Shown here piece after piece: positions 50,378 to 63,700 of a stretch of 64,000 nucleotides of DNA. The position numbers and the translations under genes are program-made. The DNA lies in assembly GCA_030267565.1 (NCBI GenBank), contig BRXU01000010.1, forward strand, positions 2,414,501 to 2,478,500, read 5' to 3'. Under the pieces are notes generated by a model. It searched no databases. It worked only from the letters and a program-made list of their open reading frames with translations, and had not been told where the DNA came from. Each line of letters starts with the position of its first letter. The first letter of the stretch is position 1. The DNA is from Pleodorina starrii (lineage: Eukaryota > Chlorophyta > Chlorophyceae > Chlamydomonadales > Volvocaceae).

Positions 50378-51872
50378 TTTTTTTTTCTTTTTTCTGCGAG
50401 GGACGTTACAAGGACTGGGAAAGCGAAGCCCAACGGGCAAGCCGAGCAAGACCGGCAAACCACAACAGCCTGGCAAGAAGCCCAAAAAACCACCGCAAGG
50501 AGCCGAGGAGAGAGAAAAAGCCAAGCAACGCCTAAACTCGCAGACAGGACAGGGACAGGGACGGGGGCAGCAAGAGGCCAGGAGCCACTGCTGCACGGGC
50601 GGCACACACGGCCACCCCTACCTCCAAGACACCGAGGAGGGAACCGAAACCAACACCAGGGCCCAACACCAGGGCCAAACCCCAGGGCCCAACACCAGGG
50701 CCAACACCACGGCCCAACACCAGGGCCAACCCCACAGCCCAACACCAGGGCCCAAAACCAGGGCCCAAAACCAGGGCCCAGAACCAGAGCCAACTCCACG
50801 GCCCAACACCAGGGCCAAAACCACGGCCCAACACCCGGGCCAGCACCACGGACCAACAACAGGGCCCGTCACCGGGGACAAGCCCCAGGGATGGGCAAAG
50901 GCCCCAACAGCGACCACAGCGACAACACAACCACAACCTGCACAACCTCAACAGCCAAGGGGCGAACCCTACACCCTGGGCGACAGCAACAGGAACAACA
51001 AACAAAACCGGGCAACCGCCGCAGCAAACCAGGGCAAACGAGCCCCCCCCCCGCCGGGGAGCACCAGAGAAAACAGAAAACCCACAGCACGCCCGAAGAG
51101 AACCCCGCACCACCGAAACCGCCTCCCAGAGCCACAAAAGCCGCAGGGACGGCGCCACACGAGCGCACCGGAGACAAACAACAACCGACCCCACCCTGGG
51201 GGCGTCCCCGCAAGACAGCAGGCCCGAAGACACACCTCCCTCCCAAGACACCCCGCACCGCAGGAACCTCACTCCCACGTCCCCCCGGCTCCCAAGAACC
51301 CCCACGGGCGCAGCAGGGGCAACACTGCCTGGCTGGAAGCCAGGGCACAAGCGCGCCGGCGACAAGACACCCGCAGACCCCACCCTGGGGGCGTCCCCTC
51401 CAGACAGCGACCCCCGAACCGCACCTGCCTCCCACGGCAGCCTGCACCACACCAACCCTGCACCGAAGCCCCCCCGCCCCTCCCCAGTCCCCCCCGAAAC
51501 CCTCCCCAGTCCCCCCCGCGCCGCACGCACCCCACTCCCAAGAACCCCCCCTCCAGACCGCAGGGGCAGCACCGCCGGGTCAGAGACCAAGGCACGAGAG
51601 CGCCAGCGACAAAACACCCACAGACCCCACACAGGGGGCGACCCCTCAAGACAGCAGCCTCCGAACCGCACCTGCCTCCCGCGGCAGCCTGCACCACCCC
51701 AACCCTGCTCCTAAGCTCCCCCGACCCCCAAGACCCCCTCCGGCCCCACCCACAGCAAGCCCCGCACCGCACCCCCCTCCCTAGGCAACCCGCACCGCAC
51801 TCCCCCCACCCTCGAAGCCCCTCGCACCCTAAGAACCTCAGACACCGAGACCCCCCACTCCCAACACCCCGC

Positions 51873-53778
51873 TCACGACGGCCCCGGCTGCCCTGTCAGC
51901 TGAGCTGCTGCCTGGATGGGCTGGGCGCTGATGGCTGACCCGGATGGGGAGACCTGCTGTGCTGCCTGGGCGCCCCCGGCGGGTGCCTGTGGTGCTGGGA
52001 CCGGGGCCACCCGGGACAGATGAACCTGCAGATGCGGGCTGCTGCCAGCCACCCGGTGCACGGAGCAGAGGACGCCTGCATGCGCCCAGGAGGCTTCGAA
52101 GGCATCCAGCCGGCCGGGCTTCAGCTGTTTTTTTTTTCTGTGGTGTGATGTGGCCCCGGGGCAGCCCCGCCAGAGTGTCCTCGGAGAGCGCCGCCATGCT
52201 GAAATGTGCCCTCATGAGACGCTGCAGCTCCCTAATGACGCAGCCCACCACCGTGGCCGACGGATGGTCATCAGGCTCCGCCCTGTGGTAGTGGCCCCAG
52301 ACCGCCCACAGCCAAGTGGCTCGAAGGGCTGCCCACAGCAGCTGCAGCCCAGGGCTGGTGGGGTAGGCCGGCCACCCTCCCGGCCAGTCCCCCAGTAGCA
52401 CAGCCGGCTGGCTGAAGGGCAAGTCCGCGGCCCCGGAGACTGCCGCCCACAGCTCTGCCAGCCAAGCCCGAGCTGCGGTGTAAGCTCCACACTCCAAGAA
52501 GACGTGGGTCAGGCTGGCGACATGCAGGTTGCCGTCCACCGAGCAGCTAGGAGGAGGGCAGTGGGCACGCTGCGGCTGACTTTTGGAGGCGAGGTACACC
52601 CCGCACGAGAGCCGTCCATGGTGCAGCCGCCAGGCGAGCGCCTTGGCCCGGTTGCTTGCGGGGCAGTCCCACAGCCGCTGCCAGGCCCGCCGGCGGTCGA
52701 GGGGAGACATGCCAGCCGGGCCATCAGCTGCCTGGTCTGCCTCCGGGGCCGGCCCCGCGGGTGCCGACGGTCCGGCGGCAGCACCGGGGTCCTGCTGGTG
52801 CGGTGCGGCATGGCGGCTGCCAGGCTGGCTGACCGGGCTTGCAGCGGCCGAGGGCAGTGATGGGGGGGAGGAGCGGGGCCGCATCCAGCCGGGGCTGGGC
52901 GTGGGGTTCATGGCAAACCACCGGCTGCGGCTGGGCGCTTGCTGAGCCAGCCAGTGTTGGTGCCAGCGGGCCTCCTGTTGCTGTAGCTGGCTGTGCGGCT
53001 GCACGGGCCACACCGCGGGCATGAGGGGCCCCGTGTCCTGGTCCCGGCCCCAGCTGTGACCACGGGCGGTGAGGCGGTGGCGCACCTCACTCACTGTGTA
53101 GTGGATGAGGGGCAGCGTGCCGTGGCCGTGGCTGAGGGGGTAGCACTGGACCGAGTCCCAAAGCCCCAGCAGCTGGTATTCCACTGGCCATGAGGAGGCG
53201 CGTTGGGCCGGGGGCGCCTCGCTGTATCGCTGATGGTCCTCCAAGGTCCAGTGTCGGCGCGGCTTGCGGCCCGGCAGCACGCAGGCTGCAGGCCAGTCGG
53301 CGTCCCCTGCTGCTCCGGCCTGCTCGCTGTCTGGGGGCACCAAGCGGCCGTTGGGCAGGACGGCCCACAAGACTCCCGTAGGGCTGCTTACCCGGCTGCC
53401 ATCGGGCGACAGGAGCCAGTCGGGCGCCGGCGGCAGTTCGGGGTCCAGGGGGTCGGCTGGCAGCAGTCTCCGCCAGTCGGCTGGGATGGCCCCAAGGACC
53501 GCCTGCATGAGGGGTTCGTGCTGGGTCATGGGCGACGCTGCACGGAGCTCGGCCAGGGTGCGGGGTCCCAGGTGGGCGGTCCCAGCCGGCAGTGTGAAGG
53601 GCTGATCGGTGGCTGGGTCACGCAGGGCTGCATTGAAGAACAGGGGCTCATGCAGGAGGGCACGCGCGTCCGTGGTCTCTGGGTAGGCCAACCGGGTCGG
53701 GAGCGAGGAGCGGTAGGATTGCACCAGGCTGGCAATGAACATAGGCAGGCTGGGGGGCGGTTCCGCCGTGCCATACAC
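51873..53778 (-). pseudogene. ORF2 C-terminal part in rearranged LINE
   Basis: About 630 codons from VYGTAEPPPSL through the zinc knuckle (CPPPSC...) to the stop. It lacks endonuclease and RT and is broken by the T9-CTG micro-insertion at 52128-52139. It is clearly derived from the same family as the intact ORF2. Confidence 0.87.
52128..52139 (+). mobile_element. Micro-insertion: T9-CTG scar in ORF2
   Basis: CTTCAGCTG is followed by T9 and CTG before TGGTGTGATGTGG. The uninterrupted sequence is CAGCTGCGCTGTGATG. Again the reverse complement of CAG plus A tail, with a few altered bases at the right side. The feature is placed on the plus strand as read; the inserted LINE end reads on the minus strand. 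Confidence 0.65.
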
Positions 53779-54237
53779 CAACACCAGGGCCAAAACCACG
53801 GCCCAACACCCGGGCCAGCACCACGGACCAACAACAGGGCCCGTCACCGGGGACAAGCCCCAGGGATGGGCAAAGGCCCCAACAGCGACCACAGCGACAA
53901 CACAACCACAACCTGCACAACCTCAACAGCCAAGGGGCGAGCCCTACACCCTGGGCGACAGCAACAGGAACAACAAACAAAACCGGGCAACCGCCGCAGC
54001 AAACCAGGGCAAACGAGCCCCCCCCCGCCGGGGAGCACCAGAGAAAACAGAAAACCCACAGCACGCCCGAAGAGAACCCCGCACCACCGAAACCGCCTCC
54101 CAGAGCCACAAAAGCCGCAGGGACGGCGCCACACGAGCACACCGGAGACAAACAACAACCGACCCCACCCTGGGGGCGTCCCTGCAAGACAGCAGGCCCG
54201 AAGACACACCTCCCTCCCAAGACACCCCGCACCGCAG
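53779..54237 (-). mobile_element. LINE 3' UTR segment embedded in rearranged LINE
   Basis: Reverse complement of UTR sequence from GGTGCGGGGTGTCTTGG to the start of the minisatellite. It joins ORF2 codon ~40 on one side and ORF2 codon ~980 on the other. Confidence 0.82.
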
Positions 54238-54735
54238 GGTTGCCTGCGACCTGCTGCTGGTAGCATAGCAGCCTGGAGGCTCGCGCCCGCCCAAGCCCAT
54301 TGACGTTGACGGTCAGGAGCTTGAAGGTGGGCGCGGTCCCGTCGGTCCTCATGGCTGCGCGCCACGCGCCGCCCGTCGGGAGGGGCGGCCGTCGTGGCGG
54401 GCGAGTTGGGCTCGGGCCTGCTGCAGTTGGCCCAGAGCAGCGACGATGAAGGAGCGCACGTGTCCGGGGGTGGGGTGCAGGCCCGGCAGGAAAGGGGCCA
54501 GGGAGCTCAGATGGTCATGGTAGATCTTCAGAAATGCGCCGGCCGAGCTGCGGTTGCCGGTCTGAGCTTTGAGGGCGGGCTCCAGGGCTGATTGGGCCGC
54601 TGCCATCACCTCGGGCAGCACAGGCGGGCACCGTGGGGACACATAGCTGTGGTTCTCGCGCAGGAGGAGGGCGTCCAGTTCCATTGCGCCGAGGGGCGCT
54701 GGGGGCGACAGGTCCAACTGGTGCAGTGCCCGGCG
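54238..54735 (-). pseudogene. ORF1 C-terminus and ORF2 N-terminus in rearranged LINE
   Basis: Last ~129 codons of ORF1 (stop at 54349) and first ~38 codons of ORF2 (ATG 54352, with NVNGLGR), ending at QVAGNP. It preserves the ATGA overlap. The 5' side is truncated within ORF1 and abuts satellite. Confidence 0.87.
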
Positions 54736-54736
54736 G

Positions 54737-57700
54737 CTGGCCTTCCGGGCCCTCTGAAGGTCTACCGGGCCCCCCGAGGGCCTGCCGGGCCTTCTGAAGG
54801 CCTTGCGGGCCCTACAAAGGCGTTCTGGGGCTCTAAAACGGCCTTCAGGGCCCTCTGATCGCCTTCCAGGCCTTCCAAAGGCTTCCAGCCCACAGAGAGC
54901 CTTCCGGGCTCCCCAATTTCCTTCCGGTCCCTCCGACTGTATTCCGGGCCCTTTGAAGGCCTCACGGGCCCTCTGAAGGTCTACCGGGCCCCCCGAGGGT
55001 CTTCAGGGCCCTCTGATCGCCTTCCAGGCCTTCCAAAGGCTTCCAGCCCACAGAGCCATCCGGGCTCCCCAATCGCCTTCCGGTACTCCCGACGGTATTC
55101 CGGGCCCTTTGAAGGCCTTGTCGGCCCTCCAAAGGCGTTCTGGGGCTCTAAAACGGCCTTCAGGGCCCTCTGATCGCCTTCCAGGCCTTCCAAAGGCTTC
55201 CAGCCCACAGAGAGCCTTCCGGGCTCCCAATTGCCTTCCGGTCCCTCCGACGGTATTCCGGGCCCTTTAAAGGCCTCACGGGCCCTCTGAAGGTCAACCG
55301 GGCCGCCCGAGGGCCTTCCGGGCCTTCTGAAGGCCTTGTCGGCCCTCCAAAGGTGTTCTGGGGCTCTAAAACGGCCTTCAGGGCCCTCTGATCGCCTTCC
55401 AGGCCTTCCAAAGGCTTCCAGCCCACAGAGAGCCTTCCGGGCTCCCAATTGCCTTCCGGTCCCTCCGACGGTATTCCGGGCCCTTTGAAGGCATCACGGG
55501 CCCTCTGAAGGTCAACCGGGCCCCCCGAGGGCCTTCCGGGCCTTCTGAAGGCCTTCCGGGCCCTCCAAAGGTGTTCTGGGGCTCTCAAACGGCCTTTAGG
55601 GCCCTCCGATCGCCTTCCAGGCCTTCCAAAGGCTTCCAGCCTACAGAGAGCCTTCCGGGCTCCCCAATTTCCTTCCGGTCCCTCCGACGGTATTCCGGGC
55701 CCTTTGAAGGCCTCACGGGCCCTCTGAAGGTCTACCGGGCCCCCCGAGGGCCTTCCGGGCCCTCTAATCGCCTTCCAGGCCTTCCAAAGGCTTCCAGCCC
55801 ACAGAGAGCCTTCCGGGCTTCCCAATTGCCTTCCGGTCCTCCCGACGGTATTCCGGGCCTTCTGAAGGCCTTGCGGGCCCTCCAAAGGCGTTCTGGGGCT
55901 CTCAAACGGCCTTTAGGGCCCTCCGATCGCCTTCCAGGCCTTCCAAAGGCTTCCAGCCCACAGAGAGCCTTCCGGGCTCCCCAATTGCCTTCCGGTCCCT
56001 CCGACGGTATTCCGGGCCCTTTGAAGGCCTCACGGGCCCTCTGAAGGTCTACCGGGCCCCCCGAGGGCCTTCCGGGCCCTCTAATCGCCTTCCAGGCCTT
56101 CCAAAGGCTTCCAGCCCACAGAGAGCCTTCCGGGCTTCCCAATTGCCTTCCGGTCCTCCCGACGGTATTCCGGGCCTTCTGAAGGCTTTGCGGGCCCTCC
56201 AAAGGCGTTCTGGGGCTCTAAAACGGCCTTCAGGGCCCTCTGATCGCCTTCCAGGCCTTCCAAAGGCTTCCAGCCCACAGAGAGCCTTCCGGGCTCCCCA
56301 ATTGCCTTCCGGTCCCTCCGACGGTATTCCGGGCCCTTTGAAGGCCTCACGGGCCCTCTGAAGGTCTACCGGGCCGCCCGAGGGCCTTCCGGGCCTTCTG
56401 AAGGCCTTCCGGGCCCTCCAAAGGTGTTCTGGGGCTCTCAAACGGCCTTTAGGGCCCTCCGATCGCCTTCCAGGCCTTCCAAAGGCTTCCAGCCCACAGA
56501 GAGCCTTCCGGGCTCCCCAATTGCCTTCCGGTCCTCCCGACGGTATTCCGGGCCCTTTGAAGGCCTTCCGGGCCCTCTGAAGTGCTACCGGGCCCCCCGA
56601 GGGCCTGCCGGGCCTTCTGAAGGCCTTGCGGGCCCTCCAAAGGCGTTCTGGGGCTCTCAAACGGCCTTTAGGGCCCTCCGATCGCCTTCCAGGCCTTCCA
56701 AAGGCTTCCAGCCCACAGAGAGCCTTCCGGGCTCCCCAATTGCCTTCCGGTCCCTCCGACGGTATTCCGGGCCCTTTGAAGGCCTCACGGGCCCTCTGAA
56801 GGTCTACCGGGCCCCCCGAGGGCCTTCCGGGCCCTCTAATCGCCTTCCAGGCCTTCCAAAGGCTTCCAGCCCACAGAGAGCCTTCCGGGCTTCCCAATTG
56901 CCTTCCGGTCCTCCCGACGGTATTCCGGGCCTTCTGAAGGCCTTGCGGGCCCTCCAAAGGCGTTCTGGGGCTCTAAAACGGCCTTCAGGGCCCTCTGATC
57001 GCCTTCCAGGCCTTCCAAAGGCTTCCAGCCCACAGAGAGCCTTCCGGGCTCCCCAATTGCCTTCCGGTCCCTCCGACGGTATTCCGGGCCCTTTGAAGGC
57101 CTCACGGGCCCTCTGAAGGTCTACCGGGCCGCCCGAGGGCCTTCCGGGCCTTCTGAAGGCCTTCCGGGCCCTCCAAAGGTGTTCTGGGGCTCTCAAACGG
57201 CCTTTAGGGCCCTCCGATCGCCTTCCAGGCCTTCCAAAGGCTTCCAGCCCACAGAGAGCCTTCCGGGCTCCCCAATTGCCTTCCGGTCCTCCCGACGGTA
57301 TTCCGGGCCCTTTGAAGGCCTTCCGGGCCCTCTGAAGTGCTACCGGGCCCCCCGAGGGCCTGCCGGGCCTTCTGAAGGCCTTGCGGGCCCTCCAAAGGCG
57401 TTCTGGGGCTCTAAAACGGCCTTCAGGGCCCTCTGATCGCCTTCCAGGCCTTCCAAAGGCTTCCAGCCCACAGAGAGCCTTCCGGGCTCCCCAATTTCCT
57501 TCCGGTCCCTCCGACTGTATTCCGGGCCCTTTGAAGGCCTCACGGGCCCTCTGAAGGTCTACCGGGCCCCCCGAGGGTCATCCGGGCCCTCTGATCGCCT
57601 TCCAGGCCTTCCAAAGGCTTCCAGCCCACAGAGCCATCCGGGCTCCCCAATCGCCTTCCGGTACTCCCGACGGTATTCCGGGCCCTTTGAAGGCCTTGTC

Positions 57701-60700
57701 GGCCCTCCAAAGGCGTTCTGGGGCTCTAAAACGGCCTTCAGGGCCCTCTGATCGCCTTCCAGGCCTTCCAAAGGCTTCCAGCCCACAGAGAGCCTTCCGG
57801 GCTCCCCAATTTCCTTCCGGTTGCTCCGACTGTATTCCGGGCCCTTTGAAGGCCTCACGGGCCCTCTGAAGGTCTACCGGGCCCCCCGAGGGTCTTCCGG
57901 GCCCTCTGATCGCCTTCCAGGCCTTCCAAAGGCTTCCAGCCCACAGAGCCATCCGGGCTCCCCAATCGCCTTCCGGTACTCCCGACGGTATTCCGGGCCC
58001 TTTGAAGGCCTTGTCGGCCCTCTGAAGTGCTACCGGGCCCCCCGAGGGCCTGCCGGGCCTTCTGAAGGCCTTGCGGGCCCTCCAAAGGCGTTCTGGGGCT
58101 CTAAAACGGCCTTCAGGGCCCTCTGATCGCCTTCCAGGCCTTCCAAAGGCTTCCAGCCCACAGAGAGCCTTCCGGGCTCCCAATTGCCTTCCGGTCCTCC
58201 CGACGGTATTCCGGGCCCTTTGAAGGCCTTCCGGGCCCTCTGAAGTGCTACCGGGCCCCCCGAGGGCCTGCCGGGCCTTCTGAAGGCCTTGCGGGCCCTC
58301 CAAAGGCGTTCTGGGGCTCTAAAACGGCCTTCAGGGCCCTCTGATCGCCTTCCAGGCCTTCCAAAGGCTTCCAGCCCACAGAGAGCCTTCTGGGCTCCCC
58401 AATTTCCTTCCGGTCCCTCCGACTGTATTCCGGGCCCTTTAAAGGCCTCACGGGCCCTCTGAAGGTCTACCGGGCCCCCCGAGGGTCATCCGGGCCCTCT
58501 GATCGCCTTCCAGGCCTTCCAAAGGCTTCCAGCCCACAGAGAGCCTTCCGGGCTCCCCAATCGCCTTCCGGTACTCCCGACGGTATTCCGGGCCCTTTGA
58601 AGGCCTCACGGGCCCTCTGAAGGTCAACCGGGCCCCCCGAGGGCCTTCCGGGCCTTCTGAAGGCCTTCCGGGCCCTCCAAAGGTGTTCTGGGGCTCTCAA
58701 ACGGCCTTTAGGGCCCTCCGATCGCCTTCCAGGCCTTCCAAAGGCTTCCAGCCTACAGAGAGCCTTCCGGGCTCCCCAATTGCCTTCCGGTCCCTCCGAC
58801 GGTATTCCGGGCCCTTTGAAGGCCTCACGGGCCCTCTGAAGGTCTACCGGGCCCCCCGAGGGCCTTCCGGGCCCTCTTATCGCCTTCCAGGCCTTCCAAA
58901 GGCTTCCAGCCCACAGAGAGCCTTCCGGGCTTCCCAATTGCCTTCCGGTCCTCCCGACGGTATTCCGGGCCTTCTGAAGGCCTTGCGGGCCCTCCAAAGG
59001 CGTTCTGGGGCTCTAAAACGGCCTTCAGGGCCCTCTGATCGCCTTCCAGGCCTTCCAAAGGCTTCCAGCCCACAGAGAGCCTTCCGGGCTCCCCAATTGC
59101 CTTCCGGTCCCTCCGACGGTATTCCGGGCCCTTTGAAGGCCTCACGGGCCCTCTGAAGGTCAACCGGGCCCCCCGACGGTATTCCGGGCCTTCTGAAGGC
59201 CTTCCGGGCCCTCCAAAGGTGTTCTGGGGCTCTAAAACGGCCTTTAGGGCCCTCCGATCGCCTTCCAGGCCTTCCAAAGGCTTCCAGCCCACAGAGAGCC
59301 TTCCGGGCTCCCCAATTGCCTTCCGGTCCTCCCGACGGTATTCCGGGCCCTTTGAAGGCCTTCCGGGCCTTCTGAAGTGCTACCGGGCCCCCCGAGGGCC
59401 TGCCGGGCCTTCTGAAGGCCTTGCGGGCCCTACAAAGGCGTTCTGGGGCTCTAAAACGGCCTTCAGGGCCCTCTGATCGCCTTCCAGGCCTTCCAAAGGC
59501 TTCCAGCCCACAGAGAGCCTTCCGGGCTCCCCAATTTCCTTCCGGTCCCTCCGACTGTATTCCGGGCCCTTTGAAGGCCTCACGGGCCCTCTGAAGGTCT
59601 ACCGGGCCCCCCGAGGGTCTTCAGGGCCCTCTGATCGCCTTCCAGGCCTTCCAAAGGCTTCCAGCCCACAGAGCCATCCGGGCTCCCCAATCGCCTTCCG
59701 GTACTCCCGACGGTATTCCGGGCCCTTTGAAGGCCTTGTCGGCCCTCCAAAGGCGTTCTGGGGCTCTAAAACGGCCTTCAGGGCCCTCTGATCGCCTTCC
59801 AGGCCTTCCAAAGGCTTCCAGCCCACAGAGAGCCTTCCGGGCTCCCAATTGCCTTCCGGTCCCTCCGACGGTATTCCGGGCCCTTTGAAGGCCTCACGGG
59901 CCCTCTGAAGGTCAACCGGGCCCCCCGAGGGCCTTCCGGGCCTTCTGAAGGCCTTCCGGGCCCTCCAAAGGTGTTCTGGGGCTCTCAAACGGCCTTTAGG
60001 GCCCTCCGATCGCCTTCCAGGCCTTCCAAAGGCTTCCAGCCTACAGAGAGCCTTCCGGGCTCCCCAATTGCCTTCCGGTCCCTCCGACGGTATTCCGGGC
60101 CCTTTGAAGGCCTCACGGGCCCTCTGAAGGTCTACCGGGCCCCCCGAGGGCCTTCCGGGCCCTCTTATCGCCTTCCAGGCCTTCCAAAGGCTTCCAGCCC
60201 ACAGAGAGCCTTCCGGGCTTCCCAATTGCCTTCCGGTCCTCCCGACGGTATTCCGGGCCTTCTGAAGGCCTTGCGGGCCCTCCAAAGGCGTTCTGGGGCT
60301 CTAAAACGGCCTTCAGGGCCCTCTGATCGCCTTCCAGGCCTTCCAAAGGCTTCCAGCCCACAGAGAGCCTTCCGGGCTCCCCAATTGCCTTCCGGTCCCT
60401 CCGACGGTATTCCGGGCCCTTTGAAGGCCTCACGGGCCCTCTGAAGGTCTACCGGGCCCCCCGAGGGCCTGCCGGGCCTTCTGAAGGCCTTCCGGGCCCT
60501 CCAAAGGTGTTCTGGGGCTCTAAAACGGCCTTTAGGGCCCTCCGATCGCCTTCCAGGCCTTCCAAAGGCTTCCAGCCCACAGAGAGCCTTCCGGGCTCCC
60601 CAATTGCCTTCCGGTCCTCCCGACGGTATTCCGGGCCCTTTGAAGGCCTTCCGGGCCTTCTGAAGTGCTACCGGGCCCCCCAAGGGCCTGCCGGGCCTTC

Positions 60701-63700
60701 TGAAGGCCTTGCGGGCCCTACAAAGGCGTTCTGGGGCTCTAAAACGGCCTTCAGGGCCCTCTGATCGCCTTCCAGGCCTTCCAAAGGCTTCCAGCCCACA
60801 GAGAGCCTTCCGGGCTCCCCAATTTCCTTCCGGTCCCTCCGACTGTATTCCGGGCCCTTTGAAGGCCTCACGGGCCCTCTGAAGGTCTACCGGGCCCCCC
60901 GAGGGTCTTCAGGGCCCTCTGATCGCCTTCCAGGCCTTCCAAAGGCTTCCAGCCCACAGAGCCATCCGGGCTCCCCAATCGCCTTCCGGTACTCCCGACG
61001 GTATTCCGGGCCCTTTGAAGGCCTTGTCGGCCCTCCAAAGGCGTTCTGGGGCTCTAAAACGGCCTTCAGGGCCCTCTGATCGCCTTCCAGGCCTTCCAAA
61101 GGCTTCCAGCCCACAGAGAGCCTTCCGGGCTCCCAATTGCCTTCCGGTCCCTCCGACTGTATTCCGGGCCCTTTAAAGGCCTCACGGGCCCTCTGAAGGT
61201 CTACCGGGCCCCCCGAGGGTCATCCGGGCCCTCTGATCGCCTTCCAGGCCTTCCAAAGGCTTCCAGCCCACAGAGCCATCCGGGCTCCCCAATCGCCTTC
61301 CGGTACTCCCGACGGTATTCCGGGCCCTTTGAAGGCCTTGTCGGCCCTCCAAAGGCGTTCTGGGGCTCTAAAACGGCCTTCAGGGCCCTCTGATCGCCTT
61401 CCAGGCCTTCCAAAGGCTTCCAGCCCACAGAGAGCCTTCCGGGCTCCCAATTGCCTTCCGGTCCCTCCGACGGTATTCCGGGCCCTTTGAAGGCCTCACG
61501 GGCCCTCTGAAGGTCAACCGGGCCCCCCGAGGGCCTTCCGGGCCTTCTGAAGGCCTTCCGGGCCCTCCAAAGGTGTTCTGGGGCTCTCAAACGGCCTTTA
61601 GGGCCCTCCGATCGCCTTCCAGGCCTTCCAAAGGCTTCCAGCCTACAGAGAGCCTTCCGGGCTCCCCAATTGCCTTCCGGTCCCTCCGACGGTATTCCGG
61701 GCCCTTTGAAGGCCTCACGGGCCCTCTGAAGGTCTACCGGGCCCCCCGAGGGCCTTCCGGGCCCTCTAATCGCCTTCCAGGCCTTCCAAAGGCTTCCAGC
61801 CCACAGAGAGCCTTCCGGGCTTTCCAATTGCCTTCCGGTCCTCCCGACGGTATTCCGGGCCTTCTGAAGGCCTTGCGGGCCCTCCAAAGGCGTTCTGGGG
61901 CTCTAAAACGGCCTTCAGGGCCCTCTGATCGCCTTCCAGGCCTTCCAAAGGCTTCCAGCCCACAGAGAGCCTTCCGGGCTCCTTAATTGCCTTCCGGTCC
62001 CTCCGACGGTATTCCGGGCCCTTTGAAGGCCTCACGGGCCCTCTGAAGGTCAACCGGGCCCCCCGAGGGCCTTCCGGGCCTTCTGAAGGCCTTCCGGGCC
62101 CTCCAAAGGCGTTCTGGGGCTCTCAAACGGCCTTTAGGGCCCTCCGATCGCCTTCCAGGCCTTCCAAAGGCTTCCAGCCCACAGAGAGCCTTCCGGGCTC
62201 CCCAATTGCCTTCCGGTCCCTCCGACGGTATTCCGGGCCCTTTGAAGGCCTTCCGGGCCCTCTGAAGTGCTACCGGGCCCCCCGAGGGCCTGCCGGGCCT
62301 TCTGAAGGCCTTCCGGGCCCTCCAAAGGTGTTCTGGGGCTCTCAAACGGCCTTAAGGGCCCTCCGATCGCCTTCCAGGCCTTCCAAAGGCTTCCAGCCTA
62401 CAGAGAGCCTTCCGGGCTCCCCAATTGCCTTCCGGTCCCTCCGACGGTATTCCGGGCCCTTTGAAGGCCTCACGGGCCCTCTGAAGTGCTACCGGGCCCC
62501 CCGAGGGCCTTCCGGGCCCTCTAATCGCCTTCCAGGCCTTCCAAAGGCTTCCAGCCCACAGAGAGCCTTCCGGGCTTCCCAATTGCCTTCCGGTCCTCCC
62601 GACGGTATTCCGGGCCTTCTGAAGGCCTTGCGGGCCCTCCAAAGGCGTTCTGGGGCTCTAAAACGGCCTTCAGGGCCCTCTGATCGCCTTCCAGGCCTTC
62701 CAAAGGCTTCCAGCCCACAGAGAGCCTTCCGGGCTCCCCAATTGCCTTCCGGTCCCTCCGACGGTATTCCGGGCCCTTTGAAGGCCTCACGGGCCCTCTG
62801 AAGGTCAACCGGGCCCCCCGAGGGCCTTCCGGGCCTTCTGAAGGCATTCCGGGCCCTCCAAAGGCGTTCTGGGGCTCTAAAACGGCCTTTAGGGCCCTCC
62901 GATCGCCTTCCAGGCCTTCCAAAGGCTTCCAGCCCACAGAGAGCCTTCCGGGCTCCCCAATTGCCTTCCGGTCCTCCCGACGGTATTCCTGGCCCTTTGA
63001 AGGCCTTCCGGACCCTCCAAAGGCGTTCTGGGGCTCTAAAACGGCCTTCAGGGCCCTCTGATCGCCTTCCAGGCCTTCCAAAGGCTTCCAGCCCACAGAG
63101 AGCCTTCCGGGCTCCCCAATTTCCTTCCGGTCCCTCCGACTGTATTCCGGGCCCTTTGAAGGCCTCACGGGCCCTCTGAAGGTCTACCGGGCCCCCCGAG
63201 GGTCTTCCGGGCCCTCTGATCGCCTTCCAGGCCTTCCAAAGGCTTCCATCCCACAGAGCCATCCGGGCTCCCAAATCGCCTTCCGGTACTCCCGACGGTA
63301 TTCCGGGCCCTTTGAAGGCCTTGTCGGCCCTCTGAAGGTCTACCGGGCCCCCCGAGGGCCTTCCGGGCATTCTGAAGGCATTCCGGACCCTCCAAAGGTG
63401 TTCTGGGGCTCTCAAGCGGCCTTCTGGGCCCTGTGATCGCCTTCCAGGACTTCCGAAGGCTTCCAGCCTACCGAAAGCCATCTGGGCTCCCCAATTGCCT
63501 TACGGTCCCTCCAACGGTATTCCGGGCCCATTCAAGGTCTGGGGCTCTCAAACTGCCTTCCGGGCCCTCTGATCGCCTTCCAGGCCTTCCAAAGGCTTCC
63601 AGCCCACAGAGCCATCCGGGCTCCCCAATCGCCTTCCGGTACTCCCGACGGTATTCCGGGCCCTTTGAAGGCCTTGTCGGCCCTCCAAAGGCGTTCTGGG

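Larger units (their letters stand above)
50378..54736 (-). mobile_element. Rearranged LINE copy, minus strand
   Basis: In element order (right to left): ORF1 end and ORF2 start (54735-54238), a 3' UTR piece equivalent to about 48160-48620 (54237-53779), ORF2 from VYGTAEPPPS to the stop (53778-51873), 3' UTR (51872-50394) and a T-rich tail (50393-50378). ORF2 is thus missing ~940 codons that are replaced by UTR sequence, without a poly(A) at either internal junction. That suggests recombination or template switching and not simple nesting. Confidence 0.85.
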
